From the NCBI RefSeq assembly GCF_001905545.1, contig NZ_LIPD01000002.1, forward strand, positions 310,001 through 374,000: DNA of 64,000 nucleotides, read 5' to 3'. A model generated the notes under the pieces. It saw only the letters and a program-made list of their open reading frames with translations, had not been told where the DNA came from and ran no database searches. Both the position numbers and the translations under genes were made by a program. Origin of the DNA: Streptomyces sp. CB02056. Lineage in GTDB: Bacteria > Actinomycetota > Actinomycetes > Streptomycetales > Streptomycetaceae. Of the stretch, positions 47,902 to 57,404 are shown piece after piece. Positions within the stretch are counted from its first letter, which is position 1. Each line of letters begins with the position of its first letter.

Positions 47902-49421
47902 GCGGTGGGCTCGCCCTTCCCGTCGGTGCCGTCCTCGTCGGTCTTCGGCTGCTCGTCCTTCTTGGTGAGGTCGGGCTTGCCGGCCGCGGCCTCGCCGAGC
48001 AGCTTGTCGAGCGCGTCGAAGTCGATGCCGCCCTCCAGGTCGTCGGCGGAGCCCCGGTGGACGAAGGCGTCCGGGTCGTCCAGGTCGGCGGCGGTGGGCA
48101 GCATGTCCGGGTGCTCCCAGAGCGCGTCGCGGCCCTCGATGCCGCGGGCGTCGGCGAGCAGCGCCCAGAGCCGGGAGGCGTCGCGCAGTCGGCGCGGGCG
48201 CAGCTCCAGGCCGACCAGGGTGGCGAAGGTCTGCTCGGCGGGCCCGCCGGCCGCGCGGCGGCGGCGGACGGTCTCGCGCAGCGCGCCGGACTGCGGCAGG
48301 TGCGGCTCGGCGGCGGCGTGCACGACGGCGTCGACCCAGCCCTCGACCAGCGCGAGCGCCGTCTCCAGGCGGGCGAGCGCGGCCTTCTGCTCGGGGGTGT
48401 CCTCGGGCTGGAGCAGGCCGCCGGCCAGTGCCTCCTGGAGCGCCTCCGGGTTGGTGGGGTCGAGCTGGCCGACCAGCTCCTCCATCCGGGAGGTGTCGAC
48501 CTTGATGCCGCGCGCGTAGGCCTCGACGGCGCCCAGCAGGTGGGCCCGCAGCCACGGCACGTGGGCGAAGAGCCGCTGGTGGGCGGCCTCGCGCAGGGCG
48601 AGGTAGAGCCGGACCTCGTCGGCGGGCACGCTCAGGCCCTCGCCGAACTCGGCGACGTTCTGCGGCAGCAGCGCGGCCTTGCCGGCCGGGGCGAGCGGCA
48701 GGCCGATGTCGGCGGAGCCGACCACCTCGCCGGCGAGCGCGCCGAGCGCCTGGCCGATCTGGGTGCCGAACATGGCGCCGCCCATCGAGCGCATCACGCC
48801 CATCAGCGGGCCGGCCATGGCCTGCATCTCCTCGGGCAGGACGCCGCCCATGGCGTTGCCGACCCGCTCGGCGACCGGGTCCACCAGGTCCTTCCAGACC
48901 GGGAGGGTGGCCTCGATCCACTCGGCGCGGCTCCAGGCGACGGCGGTGCCGGCACCGGAGGGGAACTCGGTGGAGCCGTCGAGCCACAGGTCGGCCAGGC
49001 GGACGGCCTCGGCGACGGCGGAGCGCTCGGCCGCGCTGACCGAGCGGTCCTTGCTCTTGCCCTCGGCGGGCTCGGCGACCACGGTCTGGCGGGCGATGTT
49101 CGTGGCGAGGTCCCAGTTCACCGGGCCGCCCTCGAAGGAGAGCATCTGGCCGAGCTGCTGGAAGGCGGCGCCGAGGTCGCCCGGGTTCATGCCGCCGAAC
49201 ATCGCGGCGAAGGGGTTGTCGGCACCGGCGCCGCCGGGGCCGCCCGGGGCGCCGGGCATGCCGAAGAGCGCGCCGAAGGGGTTGCCGCTCCCGAAGCCGA
49301 ACGGCTGGGGGCCGCTGTCGGACTGCTCCTGGTCCTTCTTCTTCTGCGCGTCGTCGGGCTTGGCCTTGCCGTCCTCGGGCTCCTCTGGCGGAACGCCGAA
49401 TCCGAAGGGAAGGTCGCTCAC
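47898..49421 (-). CDS. DUF2342 / zincin-like family protein (Rv3195 type)
   Basis: A 507-aa actinobacterial protein annotated in databases as a zinc-dependent metalloprotease. Residues 1-95 are low complexity, with Gly/Phe-rich PFGFGSGNPFGALFGMP and a Lys-rich run. The conserved core includes WDLATNIARQ, NVAEFGEGL and the would-be metal motif ALREAAHQRLFAHVPWLR. That motif is R-E-A-A-H, not HExxH, so catalysis is doubtful. The acidic C-terminal tail is disordered. The start is GTG at 49421, with GAGGA 5 nt upstream. It is coupled to the Nudix gene and divergent from the SDR gene. In mycobacteria it also sits in the whiB7 block. Confidence 0.85.
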   Translation of the reverse strand: MSDLPFGFGVPPEEPEDGKAKPDDAQKKKDQEQSDSGPQPFGFGSGNPFGALFGMPGAPGGPGGAGADNPFAAMFGGMNPGDLGAAFQQLGQMLSFEGGPVNWDLATNIARQTVVAEPAEGKSKDRSVSAAERSAVAEAVRLADLWLDGSTEFPSGAGTAVAWSRAEWIEATLPVWKDLVDPVAERVGNAMGGVLPEEMQAMAGPLMGVMRSMGGAMFGTQIGQALGALAGEVVGSADIGLPLAPAGKAALLPQNVAEFGEGLSVPADEVRLYLALREAAHQRLFAHVPWLRAHLLGAVEAYARGIKVDTSRMEELVGQLDPTNPEALQEALAGGLLQPEDTPEQKAALARLETALALVEGWVDAVVHAAAEPHLPQSGALRETVRRRRAAGGPAEQTFATLVGLELRPRRLRDASRLWALLADARGIEGRDALWEHPDMLPTAADLDDPDAFVHRGSADDLEGGIDFDALDKLLGEAAAGKPDLTKKDEQPKTDEDGTDGKGEPTA

Positions 49422-49619
49422 GGGGTCCTCGATCCGGTCGGCCGTCATGCGGGTGTGGCGGGAAAGTCTGCGCCCGGGGCGGCGGCGGAGTGGGGGACTC
49501 GGGGCGGCTCCCGCGCGGCAGGCCCGCGCCGGGTGCACCACCGGGCCTTCGCCTCGGGCAGGATGGACGTACGTGACACACGTCCGTACGCACATAAAGC
49601 TAACCGTGGAGGATGGCCG

Positions 49620-50780
49620 GTGAGTTCCCCGCCCTCGGACGTTCGCTCTGGGCTGACCGGAGGAGAGACCGGAGGAGAGGACGCGTCGGACACCACGGCG
49701 TCGCCGCCTCCAGCCTACGGCGGACGGCCCCTGACCGTGGCGGTCACGGGCGCCGCGGGGGTGCTGGGCGAGCGGGTCGCCGCCCGGCTGGTGGCCTCGC
49801 CGCACGTGCGGAAGGTCCTCGCGGTGGACGACCGGCGCGGCGACGTGCCCGGCGTGCAGTGGCGGGTCCTCGACGTGCGCGACCCGGCGGTGGCCGAGCG
49901 GCTGGCCGGGGTCGACGTGGTGGTGCACCTGGCGATGGACTTCGGCATGGAGTCGGACGCCCGGGCCCGCAGCGCCTACAACGTGCGCGGCGCCCAGACG
50001 GTGCTGACCGCGGCCGCGGCCGCCGGGGTGCACCGCGTGGTGCTGTGCACCTCGGCGATGGTCTACGGCGCGCTGGCCGACAACGAGGTGCCGCTGGCCG
50101 AGGACTCCGAGCTGCGGGCCACCGAGGAGGCCTCGCTGGTCGGGGACCTGCTGGAGATCGAGCGGCTGGCCCGCCGGGCGCCGCGCGCCCACCCGGGCCT
50201 GCAGGTGACGGTGCTGCGCCCGGCCGTGGTGGTGGGCCCCGGCGTGGACACCGTGCTGACCCGGCACTTCGAGGCGCCCCGGCTGCTGGTGGTGGCCGGC
50301 TCCCGGCCGTGCTGGCAGTTCTGCCACGTGGACGACCTGGCGGCGGCGCTGGAGTACGCGGCGCTGGGCCTGGTCGAGGGCGAGGTGACGGTCGGCTGCG
50401 ACGGCTGGCTGGAGCAGGAGGACGTGGAGCGGCTGTCCGGGATCCGGCGGATGGAGCTGCCGGCCTCGCTGGCGCTCGGTACGGCCGCGCGGCTGCACCG
50501 GCTGGGCCTGACCCCGGCCCCGGCCGGGGACCTGGCGTACACGATGTACCCGTGGGTGGTGTCCGGCAGCCGGCTGCACGAGGCGGGCTGGCGCCCGGCG
50601 CACACCAACGAGCAGGTGCTGGCCGAGCTGCTGGAGCAGGTGTCCGGCAAGCACGCGGTGGCCGGGCGCCGGCTGGGCGGCAAGGAGGCGGCGACCAGCC
50701 TGGGGGCGGCCGGGGCGACGGTGGCGCTGGTCGGTACGGCGGCGCTGGTGCGCCGGGCCCGCAAGCGGCGGCGGTTCTGA
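49620..50780 (+). CDS. NAD-dependent epimerase/dehydratase (SDR), whiB7-block type
   Basis: A 386-aa extended SDR-like protein. The nucleotide motif GAAGVLGERVAARL lies near residue 45, and DVRDPAVAERLAGVDVVVHLA follows. The active-site region SAMVYGAL (Tyr present) lies near 138, but the usual YxxxK lysine is not evident, so it may bind rather than oxidise a substrate. A C-terminal basic tail (VRRARKRRRF) follows a short hydrophobic helix (LGAAGATVALVGTAALV), suggesting membrane attachment. GTG at 49620 has GGAGG 7-8 nt upstream. It is divergent from the DUF2342 gene. Confidence 0.82.
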   Translation: MSSPPSDVRSGLTGGETGGEDASDTTASPPPAYGGRPLTVAVTGAAGVLGERVAARLVASPHVRKVLAVDDRRGDVPGVQWRVLDVRDPAVAERLAGVDVVVHLAMDFGMESDARARSAYNVRGAQTVLTAAAAAGVHRVVLCTSAMVYGALADNEVPLAEDSELRATEEASLVGDLLEIERLARRAPRAHPGLQVTVLRPAVVVGPGVDTVLTRHFEAPRLLVVAGSRPCWQFCHVDDLAAALEYAALGLVEGEVTVGCDGWLEQEDVERLSGIRRMELPASLALGTAARLHRLGLTPAPAGDLAYTMYPWVVSGSRLHEAGWRPAHTNEQVLAELLEQVSGKHAVAGRRLGGKEAATSLGAAGATVALVGTAALVRRARKRRRF

Positions 50781-50939
50781 GCGGCCGGTCCTGAGTGCCG
50801 GTTCCGATCGGCCGGTGCCGGACGGCGGGGCCCGGCCGGCGGGCGGCGCTCTCCCTCGATTTCTCACGATGCGAAATTCTGGAACCGCGGTGCGGAAAGC
50901 ACTTGCCCCGGAGCGTCCCGGATGGGGAATCATGGGGTC

Positions 50940-51380
50940 ATGTCCGACAACCACGACCCCATCCGCCTGCTCGCCATCCGCGACACCCCGCTCTCGCTGG
51001 ACGAGGTGTACGAGGCGGTCGGCGACGACGCGGCCGGCGGCACCACCGTCTTCGTCGGGACGGTCCGGGACCACGACGGCGGCAAGTCGGTCTCCGCGCT
51101 GGAGTACAGCTGCCACCCCACCGCCGAGCAGGAGCTGCGCCGGGTCGCCGAGAAGGTGGCCGCGGACTTCCCGGTCCGGGCGCTGGCCGCGGTCCACCGG
51201 GTGGGCCGGCTGGAGATCACCGACAAGGCCGTGATCGTCGCCGTCTCCTGCGCCCACCGCGGCGAGGCCTTCGCGGCCGCCCGCCGGCTGATCGACGACC
51301 TCAAGCACGAGGTGCCGATCTGGAAGCACCAGGTCTTCTCCGACGGCGCGGAGGAGTGGGTCGGCGCCGGCGACTGCTGA
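50940..51380 (+). CDS. moaE: Molybdopterin synthase catalytic subunit MoaE
   Basis: A 146-aa MoaE. Family motifs are VFVGTVRDHDGGKSVSALEY near residue 40, AVHRVGRLEITDKAVIVAVS near 85, HRGEAFAAARRLIDDLK near 105 and the active-site VPIWKHQVFSDGAEEWV near 125 with its conserved Lys. It converts precursor Z (cPMP) to molybdopterin, using thiocarboxylated MoaD supplied by MoeZ. The start is ATG at 50940, with only GGGG close by. No moaD gene is adjacent. Confidence 0.95.
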   Translation: MSDNHDPIRLLAIRDTPLSLDEVYEAVGDDAAGGTTVFVGTVRDHDGGKSVSALEYSCHPTAEQELRRVAEKVAADFPVRALAAVHRVGRLEITDKAVIVAVSCAHRGEAFAAARRLIDDLKHEVPIWKHQVFSDGAEEWVGAGDC

Positions 51381-51647
51381 GGCCGGCCCGGACCCGACGG
51401 AACCGGACCGGACCGGACGGCACGGAACCGGACGCGAGGGCACCGAGCCGGTCGGAACCGAACGGCACACCTCGCGCGTCCGTCGGGTCAGGCGCGCCGC
51501 GGTCTCACTCCAACGGGTCCGTGCCGGCGCTCCGGATACTCCCTGGAAGTGAGCCGATCGGCCGTCCCGTAACCCGGACGGCGCCGGCCGCGTTGTCCGC
51601 CGGAGTGGTTAATCTGCTCATAGACACGACGAGCTGGGAGTGCTGGT

Positions 51648-51839
51648 ATGGGTGTGCTCGCCTGGTTGATCATTCCGGTTGTCGCCGTCCTGGTCGCCGC
51701 CCTCTGGGCGGGGTGGGCCCAGCGGGCCCCGCGGGCCACCGGCGATCCGGCCTCACTCGCCGAACACCGGCGCTTCATGGCCGCGATGGAACGCACCACC
51801 GCGGGCGCCGCCGCCCCGGGTGAGGGCTCCGGCCGGTAG
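51648..51839 (+). CDS. Small single-pass membrane protein, 63 aa
   Basis: A 63-aa protein: VLAWLIIPVVAVLVAALWAGWA (residues 3-24) is one membrane helix, followed by a short soluble tail (SLAEHRRFMAAMERTT). ATG is preceded by GGGAG 7-8 nt upstream. It lies 42 nt before the PDZ/Lon-like protease gene. Function unknown; the position suggests an envelope role with that protease. Confidence 0.7.
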   Translation: MGVLAWLIIPVVAVLVAALWAGWAQRAPRATGDPASLAEHRRFMAAMERTTAGAAAPGEGSGR

Positions 51840-51881
51840 CCCGGCGGGCGCCGCTTCAGGCACGTCCCGTACTGTCGAGGC

Positions 51882-52991
51882 ATGCCACGCCGCTCCGCGA
51901 CGATGCTCGCTGCCACCCTGCTGCTCATAGCGCTGCTCTGCGTCTCGGTGCTGATGAAGGTGCCGTACACGGAGATGAGCCCGGGGCCGACGTACAACAC
52001 GCTCGGCAACCAGGGCGGCAAGCCGGTGATCAGCATCAGCGGGCACGAGTCGTACCCGACGACCGGGCACCTCAACATGACCACCGTCCAGGTCACCGGG
52101 GCCAAGTACGAGCCCAGCCTGGTCAACGCGGTGGTCGGCTGGCTGCGGGACGACGTGCTGGTGGTGCCGCACGACAACGTCTACCCCAAGGGGCAGTCGG
52201 ACGCGGACGCCAAGAAGCAGAACGCCGAGGAGTTCGCCTCCTCCGAGGACAGCGCCCGCACCGCGGCGCTCAAGCAGCTGGGCGTGCCGGTCGGCAGCGA
52301 GCTGATCGTGAAGTCGGTCACCGCGGGCGCCCCGGCCGAGGGCCGGCTGCACGCGGGCGACCAGATCGTGGCCGTGGACGGCGTCCCGGCCGGCTCGGTC
52401 GAGCAGGTGGTCGCGGCGGTCACCAAGCACAAGCCGGGCGAGTCGGCGGTCTTCACCGTCGTGCCGCGGGTCAAGGACGCGAACGGCGTCGCCACGGCGG
52501 GCGGGAAGACCGACGTCACCGTCCCGACCGTCCGGGCCAAGGACCTCGACCCGAAGGCCCCCGCCGAGCGGGCGGAGCTCGCGGTGGTGGGCATCGGCAC
52601 CGGGATCCGGCACACCTACCCGTTCCAGATCGACATCGGGCTGCAGGACGTCGGCGGCCCGAGCGCCGGGCTGATGTTCTCGCTCGGCATCATCGACAAG
52701 CTCACCCCGGGCGGCGACCTCACCGGCGGCAAGTTCGTGGCCGGCACCGGGACCATCGACGACGACGGCAAGGTCGGGCCGATCGGCGGCATCTCGATGA
52801 AGCTGATCGCCGCCCGGGACGCCGGTGCCGAGTACTTCTTCACCCCGTCCTCGAACTGCGCCGAGGCCACCAAGAACGTCCCGTCCGGGCTGACCCTGAT
52901 CAAGACGGACACGCTGGACAGCGCGCTGAAGTCGCTGGAGCAGGTCCGCTCCGGGCAGACCTCCGCGCTGCCGTCCTGCGCCGCCAAGTAG
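51882..52991 (+). CDS. PDZ domain S16 (Lon-like) membrane protease
   Basis: A 369-aa protein with an N-terminal signal-anchor (MLAATLLLIALLCVSVLM) and a short extracytoplasmic region (YTEMSPGPTYNTLG). A PDZ domain lies near 140-190 (GRLHAGDQIVAVDG). The C-terminal Lon-type protease domain has catalytic Ser in GGPSAGLMFSL near 265 and Lys in IGGISMKLIAA near 310. It is the counterpart of mycobacterial Rv3194c and Bacillus YlbL. It probably degrades membrane or secreted proteins. TACTGT (51870-51875) ends 6 nt before the ATG, so it is likely leaderless. Confidence 0.92.
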   Translation: MPRRSATMLAATLLLIALLCVSVLMKVPYTEMSPGPTYNTLGNQGGKPVISISGHESYPTTGHLNMTTVQVTGAKYEPSLVNAVVGWLRDDVLVVPHDNVYPKGQSDADAKKQNAEEFASSEDSARTAALKQLGVPVGSELIVKSVTAGAPAEGRLHAGDQIVAVDGVPAGSVEQVVAAVTKHKPGESAVFTVVPRVKDANGVATAGGKTDVTVPTVRAKDLDPKAPAERAELAVVGIGTGIRHTYPFQIDIGLQDVGGPSAGLMFSLGIIDKLTPGGDLTGGKFVAGTGTIDDDGKVGPIGGISMKLIAARDAGAEYFFTPSSNCAEATKNVPSGLTLIKTDTLDSALKSLEQVRSGQTSALPSCAAK

Positions 52992-53108
52992 CGGCCGGGT
53001 AGTCACCGGGCAGCCGCCGGGCAGCGGCCGGGCAGCGGTCGGGCCGTCGGCACGGGGCCTGCCGGGCAGCCGCCGGGGCGGCCGCCCGGGAACGTTGGCG
53101 GGAAGGTG

Positions 53109-53681
53109 TCAGGCGAAGGTCGCCAGCAGCGCGTCGGTCAGGCCGGGCACCAGGTCGGGGCCGGTCAGCACCTCGCGGGCGACGTCCTTGGAGCGCAGCC
53201 GCAGCGCGATCTCCTTCTTGCCGCCGCGGAGCACCGCGGCGGTGATCCGCACCTCCTCGCGCTTGGGGTGGTTGGCCACCCACTCGGCGAGCTGGGCGTC
53301 GGAGGCGCCGCGCGGGCGGGACTGCTCGGCGCCCGGGGGCAGCATGAGGCGCTCGACGACCAGGGCGCAGCCGGCCACGGAGTCGGGCCAGGCGATGGTG
53401 CCGAGGAACTTGTCGAGCTCCATGCCGGCCGGCAGCTCGTCCTGCTCGATCGGGGTCAGGCCGGGCTCGTCGCCGTCGGCGAGGCCGAGCTGCTTGGCGA
53501 TCTTCGGGTTGGCCTTGCGCAGGGCGGCGCTGTCCACCAGGGCGAACAGCCGGGCCGGGAGGTCCCAGCCGAGGGTGGAGGCGTACTCGTCGATCTCCAG
53601 CGCGGCCCGGGTCAGCGGGGTGGCGGCCGGGAGCTTGGAGACGTCGTCGGGGGAGTTGTTCAGATCAGACGCGTCGGACAT
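53109..53681 (-). CDS. PPA1309 family protein
   Basis: A 190-aa actinobacterial protein of unknown function. The N-terminus is LTRAALEIDEYASTLGWDLPARLFALV, the mid-part includes ELDKFLGTIAWPDSVAGCALVVERLMLP and the C-terminal part ends RLRSKDVAREVLTGPDLVPGLTDALLATF, all typical of the family. It has a mixed alpha/beta fold with no catalytic motif. It is divergent from the UPF0182 gene. The 117 nt after its stop hold GC-rich CGGGCAGC-type repeats. Confidence 0.85.
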   Translation of the reverse strand: MSDASDLNNSPDDVSKLPAATPLTRAALEIDEYASTLGWDLPARLFALVDSAALRKANPKIAKQLGLADGDEPGLTPIEQDELPAGMELDKFLGTIAWPDSVAGCALVVERLMLPPGAEQSRPRGASDAQLAEWVANHPKREEVRITAAVLRGGKKEIALRLRSKDVAREVLTGPDLVPGLTDALLATFA

Positions 53682-53903
53682 GCCTCAATCCTCACACGCC
53701 GGGCGGGGCGCGCTCGCCGGAAGGCCGCCGGGGGCGGTCGGGGGGTCGTCGCGGGCCGTCGGGAGGGCCGGGGGAGCCGTGGCGGGGACGGTCGGCGGCG
53801 GGCGGCCGTCGTAACCGTCTGCTAACGGTGGGAACTCGGCCAAAGCCTGGTTAAGTTGCTCTGACGACCGACCCCATTCAGACGACACAGCCGAGGTGCC
53901 ACC

Positions 53904-56876
53904 GTGGTCTTCCAGATGCCCGAACGCTCAGGGCCGGGTTTCCGGCGCAGGGTAGGCCCGCCCTCCCGGCGGGCGCGGGTGGCCCTGCTGACCCTGGGCG
54001 TGCTCGCGGTGCTCTTCCTGCTGTTCGTCATGTTCGCGGGCTTCTGGACGGACTGGCTGTGGTTCAGGTCGGTCCACTTCTCCTCGGTGTTCACCACCCA
54101 GCTGTGGACGAAGATCGGCCTGTTCGGGGTGTTCGGCCTGCTGATGGCGGTGATCGTCGGCTTCAACATCTGGCTGGCGCACCGGCTGCGGCCGCCGCTG
54201 TCGGCGATGTCGGTGGAGCAGCAGAGCCTGGACCGCTACCGGTCGGGCCTGGCGCCGTTCAAGCGCTGGGCGCTGATCGGGGTCTCGCTGGTGATCGGCC
54301 TGGTGGCCGGCGCCGCGGCCTCGGGCCAGTGGCGGACCTGGCTGATGTGGACGAACTCGACCTCCTTCGGTGAGAAGGACTCGCAGTTCGGCATGGACGT
54401 CTCGTTCTACGCCTTCGACCTGCCGTTCTACGAGTTCGTGCTGGGCTTCGCGTTCAGCGCGGTGATCGTCTCGCTGCTGACCTCGGCGCTGGTGCACTAC
54501 CTGTACGGCGGGCTGCGGCTGCAGGGCCCGGGGCGCCGGGCGAGCGCGGGCGCGCAGGGGCACCTGGCGGTGCTGCTGGGCGTGTTCGTGCTGCTGAAGG
54601 CCGTCGCGTACTGGCTGGACCGGTACGCGCTGGCGGTGAAGACCGGCTCGTACAAGGGCGTCTCGGGCTGGACGGGTCTGCGCTACGTGGACGCCAACGC
54701 GTTCCTGCCGGCCAAGACCATCCTGTTCTTCGTCGCGATCATCTGCGCGGTGCTGTTCTTCCTGACCCCGATCCGCCGCACCTGGGCCCCGGCCCTGATC
54801 GGCCTGGGGCTGATGGTGCTGTCGGCGGTGCTGATCGGCGGGCTGTACCCGGCGATCGTGCAGCAGTTCCAGGTCAAGCCGAACGAGCAGGCGAAGGAGA
54901 CGCCGTACATCCAGAAGAACATCGACGCCACCCGCCAGGCGTACGGGATCGCGGACGCGCAGACCACCCAGTACACCCCGCAGGGCACGACCAACGCCGA
55001 CGCGCTCAAGCCGGACGCGCAGACCATCGCGGACATCCGGCTGCTGGACCCGAACGTCGTCTCGCCGGCGTTCCAGTCGCTGGAGCAGCAGCGCAACTAC
55101 TACGCCTTCCCGAACACGCTGGACGTGGACCGCTACGGCACCGGGCAGGACAAGCAGGACAGCGTGATCGGCCTGCGTGAGCTCGACCTCAACGGCGTGC
55201 AGCGCAACTGGATCAACGACCACTTCAAGTACACCCACGGCTACGGCGCGGTGGTCGCCAAGGGCAACCAGGTCGACGACAAGGGCCAGCCGGTGTTCAC
55301 CGAGTCGGGCCTGCCGGCCACCGGCACGCTGGGCGACTACCAGCAGCGGATCTACTACGGCGAGAAGACCACCACGTACTCGATCGTCGGCGGCGCCAAC
55401 AAGGAGATCGACTACACCGATCCCAAGACCGGCCAGAACGCCGAGTACACCTACTCCGGCGGCAGCGGCGTCTCGCTGGACAACCCGCTGACCCGGGCCG
55501 CGTACGCGGTGCGCTTCACGGAGCCGCAGATCCTCTACGCGGGGGCCATCACCGACGGCGCCAAGGTCATCTACAACCGCACGCCGAAGGAGCGGGTGGA
55601 GAAGGTCGCGCCGTGGCTGTCGATCGACGCCGACCCGTACCCGGTGGTGCAGGACGGCCGCGTGGTCTGGGTGCTGGACGGCTACACCACCTCGGACGGC
55701 TTCCCGTTCTCCTCGAAGACGACGCTGGGCGCCGCCACCAAGGACTCGCTGACCAACCAGCGCGGTGAGCTGCTGACCGCCGCCAACCAGGTCAACTACA
55801 TCCGCAACTCGGTCAAGGCCACGGTGGACGCCTACACCGGCGAGGTGAAGCTCTACCAGTGGGACGACAAGGACCCGGTCCTGAAGACCTGGATGAAGGC
55901 CTTCCCGGGCACCGTCGAGCCGAAGGCGGACATCCCGCAGACGCTGCTGCCGCACCTGCGCTACCCGCAGGACATGTTCAAGGTGCAGCGCGACCTGCTC
56001 GGCCAGTACCACGTCACCGACGCCAACTCCTTCTTCAACGGCAGTGACATCTGGCAGGTCCCGGTGGACCCGAGCAGCGACACCAAGCAGGTCCAGCCGC
56101 CGTACTACGTGACGGTGCGGATGCCGGACACGAACACCGCGAACTTCTCGCTCACCAGCACCTTCGTGCCCAACCAGCGGCCCAACCTGGCGGCCTTCAT
56201 GGCCGTCAACGCGGACCCGGGGGACGACTACGGGAAGATCCGCATCCTGAAGATGACGGGCGAGAGCGGCGCCCCCGGCCCCGGCCTGGTGCAGTCGAAG
56301 TTCAACTCCCGCCAGGAGGTGGCCAACCAGATCTTCGCCCTGAAGAGCGGCGGGGACGCCGAGCTGGAGTACGGCAACCTGCTGACCCTGCCGGTCGGCG
56401 GCGGGCTGCTCAACATCGAGCCGGTGTACGTGCGCGGTCGCGGTGCCAAGTACCCGACGATGCAGAAGGTCCTGGCGGTGTACGGGGACGACAACGTGGC
56501 GTTCGAGGACACCCTGGAGGCCGCGCTGAAGAAGGTGTTCGGCGGGGCGCCCCCGTCGACCACCCCGATCGTGCCGTCCACGCCGGGTACCGGGACCGCT
56601 CCGACCACCACCCCGACGGCACCGGCGACGCCGGCGCCGGGCGGGACGATCTCGCCGGAGCTCCAGAAGGCGCTCTCGGACGCGGAGAAGGCGTACGGCG
56701 ACAGCCAGACCGCGTTCAAGAACGGCGACTGGGTGGCCTACGGCAACGCCCAGAAGGCGCTCGGCGACGCCCTGAAGGCCGCGGAGGCGGCCCGCGGCGG
56801 CAGCCCGGCGCCGGCCCCGGCCGGCACTCCCGCCCCGGGCGCCACCGGCGGCGGATCGCCCAGCCCGCAGCCGTAG
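53904..56876 (+). CDS. UPF0182 family membrane protein
   Basis: A 990-aa actinobacterial/cyanobacterial UPF0182 protein (Rv3193c type). Seven or so membrane segments fall within the first 320 residues ([36 protein letters not shown], and so on). A long extracytoplasmic domain follows, with the conserved motifs [38 protein letters not shown] and [15 protein letters not shown]. The C-terminal 110 residues are Pro/Thr-rich with a short helical part. The function is unknown. GTG at 53904 has GAGGT 6 nt upstream. A terminal position next to tRNA-fMet ends the conserved block. Confidence 0.93.
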   Translation: MVFQMPERSGPGFRRRVGPPSRRARVALLTLGVLAVLFLLFVMFAGFWTDWLWFRSVHFSSVFTTQLWTKIGLFGVFGLLMAVIVGFNIWLAHRLRPPLSAMSVEQQSLDRYRSGLAPFKRWALIGVSLVIGLVAGAAASGQWRTWLMWTNSTSFGEKDSQFGMDVSFYAFDLPFYEFVLGFAFSAVIVSLLTSALVHYLYGGLRLQGPGRRASAGAQGHLAVLLGVFVLLKAVAYWLDRYALAVKTGSYKGVSGWTGLRYVDANAFLPAKTILFFVAIICAVLFFLTPIRRTWAPALIGLGLMVLSAVLIGGLYPAIVQQFQVKPNEQAKETPYIQKNIDATRQAYGIADAQTTQYTPQGTTNADALKPDAQTIADIRLLDPNVVSPAFQSLEQQRNYYAFPNTLDVDRYGTGQDKQDSVIGLRELDLNGVQRNWINDHFKYTHGYGAVVAKGNQVDDKGQPVFTESGLPATGTLGDYQQRIYYGEKTTTYSIVGGANKEIDYTDPKTGQNAEYTYSGGSGVSLDNPLTRAAYAVRFTEPQILYAGAITDGAKVIYNRTPKERVEKVAPWLSIDADPYPVVQDGRVVWVLDGYTTSDGFPFSSKTTLGAATKDSLTNQRGELLTAANQVNYIRNSVKATVDAYTGEVKLYQWDDKDPVLKTWMKAFPGTVEPKADIPQTLLPHLRYPQDMFKVQRDLLGQYHVTDANSFFNGSDIWQVPVDPSSDTKQVQPPYYVTVRMPDTNTANFSLTSTFVPNQRPNLAAFMAVNADPGDDYGKIRILKMTGESGAPGPGLVQSKFNSRQEVANQIFALKSGGDAELEYGNLLTLPVGGGLLNIEPVYVRGRGAKYPTMQKVLAVYGDDNVAFEDTLEAALKKVFGGAPPSTTPIVPSTPGTGTAPTTTPTAPATPAPGGTISPELQKALSDAEKAYGDSQTAFKNGDWVAYGNAQKALGDALKAAEAARGGSPAPAPAGTPAPGATGGGSPSPQP

Positions 56877-56935
56877 TCCGCGGAGGCGGCCGCTGAGCTG
56901 CGGTAACCGTTTTCCGTTCCACCCCGCGCCCGTGC

Positions 56936-56941
56936 TATGGT
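56936..56941 (+). promoter_or_regulatory. tRNA-fMet promoter -10 box
   Basis: TATGGT (56936-56941) lies 11 nt before the mature tRNA. TTCCGT (56912-56917) is a possible -35 at 18 nt. The 9-nt palindrome CGGTAACCG (56901-56909) lies just upstream of it. Confidence 0.5.
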
Positions 56942-56952
56942 TTAACCACCGA

Positions 56953-57026
56953 CGCGGGGTGGAGCAGCTCGGTAGCTCGCTGGGCTCATAACCCAGAGGT
57001 CGCAGGTTCAAATCCTGTCCCCGCTA
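56953..57026 (+). tRNA. Initiator tRNA-Met (CAT anticodon)
   Basis: A 74-nt cloverleaf without encoded CCA. The acceptor CGCGGGG pairs with CCCCGC, leaving an unpaired C1-T72 as in initiators. The anticodon stem has three G-C pairs (GGGCTCATAACCC) flanking CAT, the initiator hallmark. The D-arm is GAGCAGCTCGGTAGCTC, and the T-arm has GTTCAAAT. It is followed at once by a strong terminator. Confidence 0.95.
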
Positions 57027-57032
57027 CAAAGG

Positions 57033-57073
57033 CCAGAGGCCCGGAGGATTCTTCCTCCGGGCCTCTGGTGTTT
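57033..57073 (+). terminator. Intrinsic terminator of tRNA-fMet
   Basis: Perfect 16-bp arms (57033-57048; 57053-57068) with a 4-nt loop, followed by TGTTT, 7 nt after the tRNA. Confidence 0.88.
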
Positions 57074-57404
57074 CCCGCGCCGCTCCCGGGCCGTTCTCGT
57101 CCGGAAGCGGCGGGAACCGCTCCGGTACTATCGACCGTCGCCAAGGAGGACGGCAACGGGGTTTGTGGGGTTGACGTGTCGGGAAATCGACAAAGCGCCG
57201 AAGCAATTTCGTCGGCTTCGGGTCGGCCCCGCCGGAATTCGGCCGGGGCAGGTGTACGCGGGTACTGGGTGATGCGACGATGGGACACATGGGGGACGGT
57301 GCGCGGCCGCTGACCGGCCGTCGGGTCCGGCGCCTCCCCTGGGAGTCCCCCCGGACGCACGCCGGGGCACGATGCCGCGACACTCTGGGGGAGCGGGAGT
57401 CGGC
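57074..57404. other. Intergenic region upstream of the Sel1-repeat gene
   Basis: 331 nt without a gene. It holds TTGACG (near 57171), an interrupted TGTCG/CGACA palindrome just after it and an AT-richer patch near 57200, suggesting the promoter of the next gene. No RNA gene was recognised. Confidence 0.45.

Noticed and set aside
53928..57011. A long minus-strand frame beginning MNLRPLGYEPSEL near the tRNA
   Set aside because: The start reads through the antisense of the tRNA. Such peptides are a well-known annotation artefact, and the rest is antisense to the UPF0182 gene.
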